In this document: positions 1 through 13,009 of the stretch, piece by piece
How positions within the stretch are numbered: position 1 is the stretch's first letter
Layout of the letters: the number at the start of each line of letters is the position of its first letter
From: Cerrena zonata
Taxonomy: Eukaryota; Basidiomycota; Agaricomycetes; Polyporales; Cerrenaceae
Direction of reading: 5' to 3'
Assembly: GCA_038087015.1 (NCBI GenBank)
Contig: JASBNA010000019.1
Span: forward strand, 310,001 to 374,000
Length of the DNA stretch: 64,000 bases
The notes under the pieces: model-generated
Seen by the model: only the letters and a program-made list of their open reading frames with translations
Told to the model about the DNA's origin: nothing
Database searches by the model: none
Program-made: the position numbers and the translations under genes

Positions 1-183
1 GTTACCTGGTGTTCTAGTTATCTTACTCTTCATTGTTTCGTTATGTTCATACGTGTATCGTAACATTTCAAGTCAATGGACGACAACCATTATTTCGTTA
101 GCGAGTCGATATTGAAAGAAACTAAGGGAAAAGGTAGCCATAAGTAACGTAAAACGAAAAGACCGTGCAGCAAAGTACGCGAA

Positions 184-1410
184 TCATGATCGCATGATAA
201 GCCAATCTCGTCCAGGAGCCGTACCCGTCTCTCTGAAGAAAAGAAAGTCAGACAAGGACTTGAAGCTAATGCCATAAGCATACTGTACGATACGAAATGC
301 CTGAGATATCCTATCAGCAGGAGGTCTTTCATGCTGTAGACGACACCAACAGGCTGTTAATACGTTCCAAATCTCGGGTGTCAGACCACGGACATCTCCC
401 GGGTATTCCTTGGAGCCGAACCTCTCATTGCGTGACAAGTATTCACGTTCTGTAAACAATTGCTAGTAGAGAATGGTAAGTCGGTTGTCTGGCACTGGTT
501 ATATACAACACTCACGTATGCCATTACTGCGAAACTCCATACATCGCTAGCACGGGTAGGGGTTCCTTGGACATCCTCTTCAAGCTCTGGAGCTAGGAAA
601 CCTTGGGTTCCCCACGATGACCTTGTGGTATAGCCACGCATTCCTATTATTCTGGATGTACCAAAGTCGCAAATGAGAGGAATCGGCCCTGTTGAAGAGA
701 GTGTAATTAATACGTTTTGGCACTTGAGGTCACTGTGTACTACATTGTGATTATGTAGATACGACAGCCCGTTTGCACATCCAATAAGCTAGATATCCCA
801 TAAAACAATCCAACAACAGTAGCGAACTAAATCAAATGTTCGTACCAGTGAAAGTTTATCGGCTTCGGGGTTCGGATTTGACCCAATGTACCTCAAAATG
901 TGTCCCTCCTGCTTCCACTCGGATACCAAACCAATGAAGTGCTCCCCGGGAAGCTCACAGTAACCTAAAAGAGGCAGGATATTTGTATGCCTCAAATTAA
1001 CCCACGTTGTCATTTCACGCATGACTTGCTATTCTCATATCAAGTGACATTCCCACATCAACATCGGAGGAGTCAGTTCTAGCAATCGTATAACTTACAG
1101 TAATTTGTTTGTCTCGGGATTCTTTCCTGGAGAGATCACCCAAGGCACGTAGCGCTTTGACGCATACGTCTTCATGTCGCGTGGTTGAAGTACGATATAC
1201 GTTAGAGTATGGGGAAGCGAATATCAATCTCTCGGTCGAGAGGTTGATGTCAAATTTGCGGACATCCTTCTTGTACCTTTGACGCATATCGGCAACGCTA
1301 TTTCCTGAGCGAGGGAAAGAGCCGTTTCTGTTATCCATGACTGGGAAGACGAAGCTATTATTGATGGGCAAAGGTGAAGTTCGAAGTACCTGCTGCACCA
1401 CAGATTTCAT
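184..1410 (-). CDS. Tyrosine-kinase-like (TKL-type) Ser/Thr protein kinase
   Basis: Reading the minus strand across several short introns gives a protein kinase domain. Visible motifs in order are an ATP-lysine strand (VCVKALRAL, near 1160), an alpha-C-like segment REMTTWVNLRHTNILPLLGY (near 1000), the catalytic loop VVHSDLKCQN (near 730), the DFG motif LICDFGTSR (near 665), the activation-segment end GFLAPEL (near 590), DVWSFAVMAY (near 530) and the C-lobe LTACWCRLQHERPPADRI (near 340). Introns run roughly from 1100 to 1024 (GTAAGT donor), 847 to 790, and 520 to 464. HSD replaces HRD, and similar changes are common in fungal TKL-like kinases. The glycine-rich loop is poorly preserved (IFASPYSNVYR). 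Start and the last 30 codons are uncertain. The substrate is unknown; these kinases form large expanded families in mushroom-forming fungi. Confidence 0.8.
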
Positions 1411-3287
1411 TACCTGGCATTACCCTAGTAGACAGATGGAGATGCCGCCCTGCAGGAAACAATGAGGCTGGAAGTGAACATGTATTATGCCCTTATCTTC
1501 CTATTCGAGAGCGATTGCGTATACTACTGAATTTCGGACACGTGAATGCACCTAGTTTCATAGTAGCCCAATCATTCAAATAAAAAGCGCACAAGTATTT
1601 GGGATGATAGGACGGCGTTCCGATCTACATATTCGGTTTGAACGTGTTGATTGACTCCAGCACATGTATCATTCAAGATATATGAAGTGTTGGGGTGCTG
1701 CACAGTTTTTTGGGCGTGACGTCGTGGCGGCGCAAACATAGTTCCTTGCACCCCACGTAGTATAGGTAGGTTGTGAGGACAGTTGGGATGACACCACTCA
1801 ATCAGCAATGCTAGGTGTTTCAGAGACTATCACTCATTCAAAAGGAATGCTTCTTTACAATGTTTCTTGTCTATTGAGGCCTGGTGATGTCTTGGCATGA
1901 AGGCACGACATCGTGTCCTGTGCAAGTAATAGTAATGCCCCTGAACTTACTGATCTATGTTCGGAGACATACAAATCCTATAATTGACATTGCCTATATC
2001 AATAGAGGAAGGTGAGTAATTTTAGGATATTATGGGATTGCGGTGCCGGCAGGAAGAGTGAAGTTCTCGCGACGGAGAGAATGCATAGACGGATACGGTA
2101 TGTAGCCGTGCTTGAGAAGGCCGGCCGCAGCACGATAAGTACCATGCGTGAGGGTCAAGGGATCATCGCAGGTAGTATGTACAATGGTGAAGCAAGGCGT
2201 GTTCAAGACCCGACCGATATAGTAAGTATTCTGGATCACCATCTACGATTCTGGTATCTTCGCAGGTGTCAACGGAGTACGCGTGAGGGTAGAGATGGCG
2301 ACACCCGGTGGCATAAAAGGACATCTATAGGACCACACGTATTATTAGCTCGCTCTACCGAAGTTCAGTACGATAGGTCCAAACTAACGGATCTGGTTTT
2401 GTGTACCTCGACATGTGTCATAGAGACCAGCGCCTTGTCACTTGCTAACCAATGGTTATAGTTTATGATGCAGAAGCGTCACACCATCAGACTAGTACGA
2501 GGCTAAGGCATAACTTCGCATTCGCCGAGATGGTTGTTGTTCTGAGCAAGTTTGAGTGTATCCCGAAAAGCAAGCCTACGTTATCATGATCAGAGCGGAG
2601 GTGAGATCAAATGATCGATCGGTTGCAGAGATGCCACCGCCGCTACCGTTATGAACAATTCGTTGATCACAAACTACTACAACCTCAGCTGAGTATTTAC
2701 ACCTATGTCGACTACACTAAGTACTACGGCCTCGTATAGAGTTCTTGAGTCTTTAGCGTTGTGACGACGCTAACGTCGGCTGTCAGAACGCCGATAATCA
2801 TCGCGTTTGCGCCGCCACTGCTCAGCTGACTTCTTTTCTGGGGTCGGACAATGAGATAGCAGCGGTAAGGTCCAGATAACTATGCAAACCGCTTCGAAAG
2901 CTTCTCACATGAGAGTTCACGACATCCAAACCGGGCCTCCGTGGGTCGCGTTTCCCCCGATACTACACACTCTCACACGTTGGAGGCAACTCTCCCTCGC
3001 TTGCTTTAAATACATTTTGCTCGTGTCTACCTATCCACCTCTGTCCGTGCAGGACCTTAGTTCTGATCCGAAAAAGCGAGCGTCTTGAAGGCTTGAAGGC
3101 TCCCTGTATTCCCTCGTCTCTATAAGTACTCGTCGAGGTTTACTCCACACGACGGCTCCTCCTGCTCCTGCTCCCTCACACCCATCGTCTCAGGATAGCC
3201 TGCCAAGACCGTAGCTCATTCAATTGAGTCTGCATTTACGATTTACGAAGCCACGAGCTCCCTTCTGCTATTGATCAACGATTTAAC
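1411..3287. other. Intergenic stretch with no recognisable gene
   Basis: About 1.9 kb between the kinase and the transporter. Open frames here (for example 2012-2461, plus strand) have no recognisable domain, no convincing splice context and a composition like chance frames. The right end is the promoter region of the transporter. Confidence 0.5.
3119..3287 (+). promoter_or_regulatory. Probable core promoter and 5' leader of the MFS transporter
   Basis: A TATAAGTA-like box at about 3121 is followed by a pyrimidine-rich tract with CTCCTGCTCCTGCTCC near 3160. The first codon lies at 3288. This TATA plus CT-rich arrangement is typical of basidiomycete promoters. The assignment is inferred from position and composition only. 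Confidence 0.4.
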
Positions 3288-5926
3288 ATGTCTGAAAAGA
3301 AGCCGGAAAGCACTTCTTCAGATCACGCCAGCATCGAGAAGGCCGCTTCCGAGCGCATAGAAGTTGCCGAGGTGTTGGACTTTGGTGGAGACACGACTCT
3401 GCCTCCTCCTCCTAAACTCACCCCGGAAGAAGAGAAGAAGCTATGGCGAAAGATTGATATGAGACTCATGCCTATCTTGACTCTCATGTACTTGTTCTCT
3501 TTCTTGGACAGAGGTCAGGTGGTTTAATTGGTGACGATTGAGTTGGTCGCTGAATTTCATATTCATACAGGGAACATTGGTATGTAGTAGAATGATTCAG
3601 CGATGATTCATACTCTTAATTCCAATCAGGAAATGCCAAACTTCAGGGCCTTGTAACACAATTGGATCTCACAGGCAATAAATATAACATCGCCCTGGTA
3701 CGTTCTTGTGATCTCGGTCAAAGTTAGTGAATTTGACTTAATGGTTTCCATTTGTTTGCAGACTATGTATTTCGTTGTAAGTATATCATGTACTATAGAG
3801 CCTTCAGACGCCTTATTTCTTTCATGGCAGCCTTATTGCTTGTTTGAATGCCCCGCGAAGTATGAACTCCTCATTCAAACTAATTGATCATGATCTCATT
3901 GCTTTCGCAGCTTGGTACTAAAGAAGTTCCACCCTTCGAGGTATGGCTGTTCCGAATGTATCACACTGTCACCCATTAACTTCTTGCACTATAGATGGTT
4001 GCCCGGAATTACGGTAAGCATCCACCTATGTTGCATCGCACGTTCCATCTAATAGTCTTGATGTCGTGCAGATAACTTGGGGTATAATCATGTCCGTGTG
4101 TCCAGTGTTGATGTTGTTCCATAATGATATACTTACGTCTAAATAGGACATTGATGGGTCTTGTCAAGAAGTACGTACTATTCATTCTCCGTGACGCTAA
4201 ACTGAACTGATCATGTTATTCCTTAGCTACCCACAGCTTGTCGGTACTCGTGTAGCTCTTGGTATAACTGAAGCTGGATTGTTTCCCGGTGTCGTGTACT
4301 AGTATGCTCTGACTGTATGGTTTCCATCGTCAGTAGATGAGACTGACAGCTACTCAAGCTTATCATTATGGTACCCGAGACATATGCTGCAATACCGAGT
4401 TGGTATTTTCTACGGCGGTGCCACTGTGGCAGGTATGTTCAGATTATTATCATAATTCAACGGCCGCTCATGATCATGATTACCCTCAGGCGCTTTCTCT
4501 GGGCTGCTAGCATTTGCAATCTCTTTCATGAGCGGCACGCGTGGTCTCTTGGGTTGGTCTTGGATCTTCGTAAGTGGCACGTTCCATATCAAGCTGTTCT
4601 CCTTCCTAATATGGACGGCCCTAAGATCATCGAAGGAATCGCAACGGTTTTCGTTGGAATCCTCGCGTTCTTTGGTCAGTTTCCATTTCCATCCAACAAC
4701 TTTACGATTTCCTAATAAACAACGTCGCGCGCAGTTCTCGTTGATTTCCCAGCAACAGCATTGTTTCTAACTCCAGAAGAACGTGCTTTTGTTATTTGGA
4801 GAAAGAAGTACGATAACTCGTCCGTTGGTGAAGAGGAACACTTTGCGCTCAAGCACGTATGGCAGGCATTCGCTGATTGGCAGGTAAGTGAAATTTGAAC
4901 TACACTGAAGCCGAGATTCATGTGCCGTCTTGCAGGTCTGGTTGCACATTCTCATCTACATGTCTATCATTGGACCCTGTGAGTGACACTCTATCAATAG
5001 GAACCGTCGTAGTTGCTGAGTATGACATATATTGCAGTGTATGGAATCTCATTATTCCTCCCGTGCGTGAACCCTATATCTTCATTCTACGAATGATGTA
5101 AACTAATCACATAACCTAGGTCCATCATCAACGGCTTCGGGTTTAGCACTGCGATTAGTCAGTTGCTGACCGTCCCCCCTTACGTCTGCGCAAGTCAGTG
5201 TTCATGTCTTATTACATCTTTTCTCAAGCTCATTGCAATCATGCAGCAATCATCCTGATTATCTTCGCGATTTGGTCGGACCGCATCCAAAAGCGTTCTC
5301 CATTCATTCTAGCCGGCCTCGTGATGTGTCTAATTGGCTTCGCGATCAACATCTCCGAGGCACCGATTGGGGTGAAGTACTTCGGGACGTTCTTCTGTGT
5401 CAGCGGAAGTTATGCTGCGTTCCCGGGAATCGTCGCATGGTGAGTTGAACTCTCAACAATGGTCTATTCTTTAATCTCAAACGCACGGGTTCAGGCTCGG
5501 AAACAATCTTGCTGGACAATATAAACGTGGAGTAGGGATGGCTTTGCATATCGGTATCGGTAACTTCGCTGGAGGTATGTGAAATGACATATACCATTGA
5601 TCAGTATACTGATTGGGTGTTTCTAGCTATCGCATCGAATATCTATCGATCTCAAGATGCCCCGAGATACGTCATCGGTCGTGAGTATATCCTACGGATT
5701 ATACCCTGAACTCATGCTCAAAATTGTTTCTTACACAGATGGTGTCGAACTTATGTTCGTTGGGATTGGTTTCATCACACTACCTATTGCTGTTATTGCT
5801 TACATCCGTATTAACGCGAAACGAGATGCCTTTGAGAAAGAAATGGAAGAGAAAGGTATCAAACATAGCGCGAAAGAGTTGCGAGAGTTGGGCGATCGTG
5901 CACCGGACTTTAGGTACATACTGTGA
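3288..5926 (+). CDS. MFS transporter, anion:cation symporter type (allantoate/nicotinic acid permease-like)
   Basis: A multi-exon membrane transporter of roughly 500 residues. The cytosolic N-terminus carries LTPEEEKKLWRKIDMRLMP and then the first membrane helix with SFLDRGNIGNAKLQGL, which is the hallmark of the Dal5/Tna1 family. Later segments include YGGATVAGAFSGLLAFAIS, GLLGWSWIFIIEGIATV (joined over an intron at about 4570), the central loop with TPEERAFVIWRKKYD, FSTAISQLLTVPPYV, and GIGNFAGAIASNIYRSQDAP near the end, followed by HGVELMFVGIGFI. The C-terminus is cytosolic and charged. The coding sequence is cut by more than ten introns, several exons being only a few codons. The family imports organic anions such as allantoate, nicotinate, pantothenate or biotin at the plasma membrane; the substrate here cannot be fixed from sequence. 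Confidence 0.88.
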
Positions 5927-6964
5927 CGAACGATATGATGATATGTCTGTACTTTGGTACAGGTTGGGAGCTTTGTTGTATCTTTAGTGTATGTTTAGAC
6001 GTTATACAACTTGTATTTGGTTTAGATACCAAACAATCGCTTAATGTCAGCAGTGTGAGAAACGAATCAAGCGATCGCCAAACGGCATAAGTCAGCAAAA
6101 CTCTGTTTCCTATTTTGTGAATCGACGCAAACCGGAATCAAATTCTGTAGGTGTTTGTTTGGCACTATTTGGCAAAATCTTTGTTCCTTCCTAATTCGTA
6201 GTCGGCGCGGTCTGCGTGGAGTCGCTGGGGCTGATACGCCAATCATCTCCAAACAAGTCCGACTCATGATAAACTAAGCAAACATTCTCAGGTATGATCT
6301 TATCTTTTTTCTATACATTGTTGTTAATGATGTGGTGCAACAAAGTCTTGTGACATTGCCATGTATAGCAACACGTCATATGCTACGAAATACCATGCGT
6401 AGCTTAGGACGAAACGCATTACTTCATAGGGCAAGGTTAAAGCTTTATAGGTAGTCTCGGTTTGAAGTTCTGTTCGCGATGTCCACTCACACGTAACCGC
6501 ACTAGGTCTTCCCACCCAGAACGTCGAGCCGCTCGTTGCCGCGCCGGTCTAAAGGAAATCCGCCCTGGCAGCACGGCGCAAAAGGCCAATCTGTATGGTT
6601 CCTCTGTTTCAAGGGTCCAGTAAGTCTTTTTACCTTCCGCCACGGTGATGTCTCGGGGTATCGTTTATATTGAATATGGTCGACTAGTAGAGGCGGTCCC
6701 TAGTAAATGCGGACTACGAGTAACAGGGCATCACACCGTGCCCCGAGCCTAATGTTCGGTAGACATAGACATGATCAGGTTGTGAGATTTCTCGAAGGGG
6801 CATAGCGACCAGCCAGGACGCCGTGCCTGTGTTTACGAATATTTCAAAGCTTTGGCACGTGTTGTAGAGGTCTGCAATCAGTGCTTGGTATGGAATGCCT
6901 CCATGAAAACACACTCGCTCGCGTATCGTATCACACGCTCATCGGACTCCCCTCTACCTTATGA
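5927..6964. other. Intergenic stretch with no recognisable gene
   Basis: About 1 kb between the transporter stop and the BTB gene. Only short chance-like open frames are present on both strands; none has recognisable motifs. The last 200 bases presumably hold the BTB promoter. Confidence 0.5.
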
Positions 6965-8219
6965 ATGTATCCAGCCTCTTCATCGACAAGGTCCTCCGAT
7001 ACCGCTCCATCACCCCTCCCTGCTGTGACCTCCATGGATTACTTCGAAATCATCCCTCTCCCTACGGATAACCCCCATAAGCTCTCGGATGAGAATCTGC
7101 ATTCCCTCGCTAGTACTAGTACGAATGAAAATGTGACTCCGGTAGGTCTTCTCATATATGTGAGCTTCGGCGGTGATCATTCAACGTAAATTCTGGAGCA
7201 AGATTGGCACGCCAGCGACCGAAGTGCCAGGAGGACAGATCATTATATCCATCTCAACAGCGTTTAACTCGTCGTCCAACCATGGGGACCTCCCACCCGA
7301 TATAATCCTCACTTCTAACGACCATGTCTACTTCTACGTCCACCGCACTCGCCTCCATGCCGCATCCGCCAACAATTTCAATAATTTACTCACGGAAGGG
7401 GCAACCCATCCCCACCTTACCACGATAACCCTCCAGGAAGATTCTGTCGTCCTCAACATCCTCCTCCACGTCATATACTCTCTCTCCCTCCGCCAATATT
7501 CCCCACCGTTGGAAACGCTCCTGGAGGCGATCGAGGCGTTGAAGAAATATGGGGTACCTCTAGGCCCGCACGCCGCTCGTGCCATGCCTCTTTTCAACGA
7601 GCTCGTCATCAAGATGCCGGTCATGCCAATGGAGGTCTACGCACTGGCCGCGGAGCACGATCTCTTCGATCTCGCCGCAGAAGCCTCCTCGTTCCTCCTA
7701 TCGTTCCCCCTATCCACTCTCACCGACCAGATGGCCGCCAGGATCGGTCCACTGTATCTACGCCGCTTCTTCAGCCTCCACGTGGAGCGTCTGCGTGTGC
7801 TACAGCATCTCTTAGCTCGTCCACCCTCAGAACACCAGCCGACGCTCGACTGTGGTTGGACAGATTATCAACGCCTGAAGACAGCGTGGTCGCTAGCCTG
7901 TTCAGGCATTGTCTACGACGCCAGAGCAGGTACGTTCTCTATCATCCTGGTGGTCAAATCAACCGACTCATCCGGATCATACAGACCTCTCCGCTGAGAG
8001 AATCCGTACAATCTTGGAATCTCTCAAGGTGCCTCTGACATGTCTAGACTGCAAGCAGAGTATCTCACAACGTGTCAGCGAGATTGTGATGAAATGGTCT
8101 ATCACCCCAGTAAGTTGCTCACCATCGACAAATTTCTATAGAGTCGTCTGACATTCTCTTCTCGCTAGCGGACTATACTGCGGAACACAGATGGGTACCG
8201 CAGTCTACTTCATTCGTAG
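6965..8219 (+). CDS. BTB/POZ domain protein
   Basis: Four exons join to a 359-residue protein: 6965-7141, 7203-7929, 7985-8109 and 8169-8219, with introns of 55-61 bp ending in AG and all phases consistent. The BTB core starts at about residue 85 with PPDIILTSNDHVYFYVHRTRL, then NNFNNLLTEG, and continues through VLNILLHVIYSLSL. The C-terminal half is helical and matches the fungal BTB family that ends in LTCLDCKQSISQRV and then KWSITPRTIL, a Cys-x-x-Cys-containing tail. BTB domains mediate dimerisation and often link substrates to Cullin-3; no zinc finger or Kelch repeat is present, so the role is open. An alternative start is the Met at 7034 (MDYFEIIPL). Confidence 0.82.
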
Positions 8220-9125
8220 AAAATTTTCACGAAGGAGTCGGATGGTTTATACCAGTCGTATACGTACTTTCTCTTCAACTATATCCCTGTTTTGATGTAA
8301 CTAACTGCTTCTTTGCATCTACTAAATCATGTCGAACCTAAACCTTGTATGGAAAGAAGGCACCCAAGAATCCATCTGTCCCCCAGATTATTACCTTACC
8401 ACTCGGCTGTTAATGCAGTCCGAGTCCGAAAACGGTCTCTGGATACACCGCGAACATCACCTCAACATGCTGCGGCAAAATTTGACAAATTCTGAGTGGT
8501 GTTCTAGACAACGCTCCGAGTCGCGCTCGATATGGTACATCTCAGTGCCGTCCTAGGCTGTTCAAGACTAGAGGGTCATCATGTTTACAGCATATCGCTG
8601 CATCCTGAATTAATCTACATCAACGACCGTCGATTACCAAACTTAGTTAATAATGACCCTTGAATGTAAGCATGGCTACCTCAGTGTATTCGTGTTACAC
8701 CAAGAGTACCCCCGGCTTCAACACGACGAATGAACAGGTATATTGTTGGCCCTTCCGTATTTCCGTAGACGCGCCCAATGTCTATAGGTACCAAGTGCTT
8801 CCATGAGCTCCACAAAAGTGGAACAATCTGGTCCCTGCACAGGCTCATGGTGAAATTCCTGATACCGGATGTCATATCTCCGAGTTGATCCACTGGCAAT
8901 AGCCGAGAATCTTTGTTATGTCGTTGTTGTTGCCCTCGTCCGCTTCCGGTGTCAATGTAGAACAGGATCCTAGCCACTTGTTTAATAACCCCGTCAGGAA
9001 AGGGCTAGAGTTTCTCCATGATTTCGGTGTTGTTTCTAGTCCGATGTATTTAGGTGTATTACTCCATCGTATGAGTAAATGACCAATCAGAAAAAAGAAA
9101 GAAAGTAGATTGTCCCTTGCGCAAG

Positions 9126-9170
9126 TTCAACTTGAATGACAAATCTTTCGAGTCCTGAGTTCAATTTGAA
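9126..9170. repeat. Pair of TTCAA-N-TTGAA palindromes
   Basis: TTCAACTTGAA at 9126-9136 and TTCAATTTGAA at 9160-9170 are perfect inverted repeats around one central base, 23 bases apart. Further AACTTGA/TTCAAGT copies follow at about 9220 and 9258. The function is unknown. Confidence 0.6.
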
Positions 9171-9190
9171 GCTCCGTGCGAAGTACTTTC

Positions 9191-9214
9191 TTATCTTATC
9201 TTATTATCTTATCT
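9191..9214. repeat. TTATC microsatellite
   Basis: An imperfect tandem run of TTATC/TTA units seen directly in the sequence. It lies in a gene-free stretch. Confidence 0.8.
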
Positions 9215-9568
9215 AGTGTAACTTGAGCCTTCTCGGACCTGGTAGGTCAAACTCTGATTCAAGTTACAGCCATTATTCAAAGTCACACCTGGGAAGGTGG
9301 TGGACTAAGGAACATCGTAGAATACACCTCCCTTTTTATTATCATTTGCTTTTTAACTCCAAGTTTATTCCGGAGTACCAAGCCCTGTCATGCTGGGCCA
9401 ATAAGTATTTCACTTCTATGGCCAGTACAACCAGTCCATATGCTAATGAATGTCCGAGTCCTATCCGAGAAACTAGGAAACGATGAGATAAAGTAGTGCA
9501 AAATTAAGAAAGGCTGTGCTACAAGGTACTAACATCGCCACGAGATCTCAAAGGTTGGGGATTAAGCT

Positions 9569-11914
9569 TCACGAGGAGACGGAAAGGAACTTGGGATCGT
9601 TTGCGGCCATTTCGGTGCCGACAGGAGCACCAATACCTTCTGTTGGTACGAAAATGCTCTTAGAGCCAAATGCTTTGACCCGGATTACATCGAATCTCCT
9701 CATCTCTACCTCCCGAGCGAAATGGTCAACGACTAAAGAGTCTGCAGCTGCTCTGCTTTTGGTTGCCCCAGCAGCGGCTTTGGCAGCGAGTCGCGTGGCT
9801 TCAGCTTGTGCCTCTGCCTCGATTTTCAACTTGCGAGCCTGAGCTTGGGCTGCTGTGACGACACTATAAGCATCTGCATCGGATTTGGTCTAATAAAATG
9901 ACGTTAATGGTGCATCGCAGAAGACCCGAGGTAGAGTACGAACGTTCTGGGTCTGTGCTTTGACACGGGCAACCGCCAAGGCACCTTCTTCTTGTTTGAT
10001 CTTGTTGCTATTCTCTCGATCAACATTCTAAACCCAGGCGTTAGGATTCGCTTCGCAGAAAAGATGAATCGAACGGTTTACATACAGCAGCTTCCACTTG
10101 GGCTTGAAAAGCTCTAGTAGTGAGCCTATCCATTATGGAGGCGATGTCACCTACATGAAATGCACATGGTCAACGTGATACAAGGGCATAGGGAGGAATA
10201 AGGTTTCACCCTTGAACTTTCGATCTATAACTGCAAGATCCTTCATTTGAATACCATATTCCACTGCCGCCTCGCGAAGATCTTTCATGGCAAGAGCTCG
10301 AAGGGCGTCGAGAAATGGAGATGGTTCCTCGGCACTGTCGGTAAGGTTGTCTGGTCCCAATGAACGTTGCTTTACCATCGAACTATAATCCACTAAACCG
10401 TGACTCAGCGTAAGTTTCAGGGGAATGTGTGAGAGCCAACTTACGATGTGTAAGAATCTGTGTTAGGATAGATTGGGTCTTGTCCCTGAGTGCATCGTAT
10501 GGCGTGTCATACCCGTGAGTTGCAAGCTACAAGTAACGATAAGTATGGGAAACTTTCCAACGAAAGAAAAATGACATGCCTTGAGCGGCTCGGTTAGCTG
10601 CCACTTGAAGTAGATGGTTAAGCTGACTGGGACCTGATCCCGAGTGTAACTATTCCCTGTCATTTAGGAGAAGGCTCAAATACAAGACGAAGATACTTAC
10701 ATGTCTTTGGTGGGCATTTCAATCTGATTTTCGCCTAGAGTGTAGAGACCACGAAGAGTGACATTCGGGTTAGTGATGCAATGTTGGCCAGCAGATAGGA
10801 GCTCGAGGTCGTTGCCCTTCTGCAAGATGGCACAATTGTTGGCAGGAATATTCAAGCTATACTAGCCGATGAACGCAAGGATAGCTGTTAATATTAGTGA
10901 ATACGTACAATAAAGCAACGACATAATTTTTATGTTTGCCGTTACCAGTAGCACTAGCCATGGTGACCTCATGAGTCCTAAAAGTGGGCATCTGCTCAAG
11001 AATAACTCCTCCACGAAATACATATGAGCTTACCATCCTAAGATGCTCTTTGTGACATGGTCGATAACTTTGGTGGGTAAGTGCATTTGGTCAACGATGG
11101 AAAGGACGTTGTATGACCCCTCGATCGCGTAAGCCACAAAACCAGAATTCTTGATGATGAAGATCTGGTTCTATCGTAGACGAGTGTCAGGAACGACGCT
11201 CAGACTGTAATAGGTCAAAACATAAGTACCTGGGGATCAGATACTACAGCAGCTTGATTCTGAGAAACTTGGACTACAGTGAGACCCTGGAACTCGATAA
11301 CAGTATCTGATACTACAAAATGAAACTATGAGTGACATCATAATTGACGAATATTTTTATTAACTTGCGTCCTTTAGTACCGCAATACTTCCTCGCCCAC
11401 CAATTACGAAGAGGGAATCCAGGATAACGCCCAGGATCAGTCAGAATCTTTGGGAGACCACCGTGATTGATGAAACCAATTTCGCCCGGAGTTATTTGTT
11501 GACCAATCCAGTCAGTGGGTCGCTACGAACGAGGTCAGCTGTTGCTGCATCTTCAACGTGGGAATTGACATACTTTGCGCGACAGAATGTGTGTACGCCC
11601 AGACTGTACAATAATCAAGGCAAAATTCAGCACATAATCCATAATCTCACGAGTGAATATTGTATAACACATACATTCTTTAACTGTTTGTCCAACTTCT
11701 GGAGTGCGGCGATCAAACCATCCTTATCAATCTTGATGAAAAGTGCTCGCTCTTCCTCAAGGTAATCCACGGTCTGCACGAATGTGTGCTGAGTGGGTCC
11801 ACGAGACACAGGGTTGCCGTCATCTTTCCTATTCTCGTAAGTCGAGGGACCATGAGCGACAGAAGAAGAGCCACCAACAAGGGTTTTTGCGTTTCCTGAA
11901 GTCAATGAGTCCAT
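9569..11914 (-). CDS. SPFH/band-7 (prohibitin/flotillin-like) domain protein
   Basis: A multi-exon minus-strand gene of about 600 residues. N-terminal residues from MDSLTSGNAKTLVGG include an acidic segment YLEEERALFIKIDKDG. The SPFH domain begins with QITPGEIGFINHGGLPKIL, continues with GRYPGFPLRNWWARKYCGTKG, YAIEGSYNVLSIVDQMHLP, and VPVSLTIYFKWQL, then REAAVEYGIQMKDLAVIDR. The C-terminal part is an Ala/Lys/Glu/Gln-rich coiled coil (AQAQARKLKIEAEAQAEATR), as in flotillins and prohibitins. No clear membrane helix is visible in the exons read. Such proteins form membrane scaffolds; the closest named member cannot be chosen from sequence alone. It is convergent with the BTB gene. Several exon joins were inferred. 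Confidence 0.82.
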
Positions 11915-13009
11915 GACAAAGATGGGGGTAAGAGGTGAGTTAAGAGCTGTGAGAAGATACTAGTGTATAGACGACCCATTCGGTATATCCCAGATCCAAG
12001 GAAACACATCTAGACTATGAAGAGGCTGTACCAAATGCACAGCATTGAAGAATGCACCTAGCCTACTAGCATTCTTCTCAATGGCGCGAATCAGAGGAGA
12101 TGAAAAGATAGGCTTTTCAACTTTGGAGTATAGTTATCTCCTTATACCATGCAGGGGTTGAGCATAGTGAGTAACCGTGACCACACTCAAGCTGCTCCTC
12201 TTGAGTCCGGAGTCTGCGAAACTGACTCGATTTCACGAATCACAACGCTCGTCCCATCTACTTCCACTAATACGGTATCTCTATATATAACGCCTATGTA
12301 ACATTAGCAATATAACATTAAGATCTGCATTTAGACACACCAAACCTGCCAAACATGCTCTGAGGAAACCGTGACGACGACAAGGAACGCATTATATTTA
12401 AGCGCCCAATGTTTGTGCCAAGACAGTGGCGCCACCACTTTCCCAAATACTTAGGTTCGGATTCATTTCAACTTCAGCCATTGAAGGACATATAAACAAC
12501 GACCTTCTATGGGATAGTATGCACCGTTATGATCTTCTTGTGTTCATATAAACAATGCAATATTGATTACCTCCGACTAATAACACTTCTAAGATATTGT
12601 GAGCGGCCAGTGATAAAGCGACAGTTCAATTCCAACACGCGAAGATACTTGATTGGCATACATATGAGCACAAACGACTCGATATTGGCGACCATAATAT
12701 TAATCTCCTACACTTTATGGGGGGTATACGGGTTTCATATCAATATTCAATCACCCAACACTGGTCTCAGCTCACCTGGTCGGACGTGACATACAGTAGA
12801 TGCCACTCTCTACCAACCCTTTCAATTTCCGCATATCTTCCAAAGTATCGAAATGCCATGTTTGGGCTATGTGAAGAGAGCCAAGAGGTGCTTCGCCTCT
12901 TGACTTTCAGTTACAAATATACCTTCGAAGAGCGTTAACTTGAAGGAAATCGGGGGTCAACAGATGGTGAATGGAAAAGAGGAGTGTGTATGTGAAGCAA
13001 GGAAAAAAT
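11915..13009. other. Intergenic stretch with no recognisable gene
   Basis: About 1.1 kb holding the SPFH promoter on the left and the 3' region of F-box gene A on the right. No coding motif was seen on either strand. Confidence 0.5.

Larger units (their letters stand above)
8220..9568. other. Intergenic stretch with short repeats, no recognisable gene
   Basis: About 1.35 kb between the convergent BTB and SPFH genes. Open frames at 8329-8556 (plus) and 8681-8977 (minus) have no recognisable domain. Two TTCAA-N-TTGAA palindromes and a TTATC microsatellite lie at 9126-9214. Confidence 0.5.

Noticed and set aside
2012..2461. A 149-codon plus-strand frame
   Set aside because: No recognisable domain, no spliced continuation, and frames of this length are expected by chance in six frames of 64 kb.
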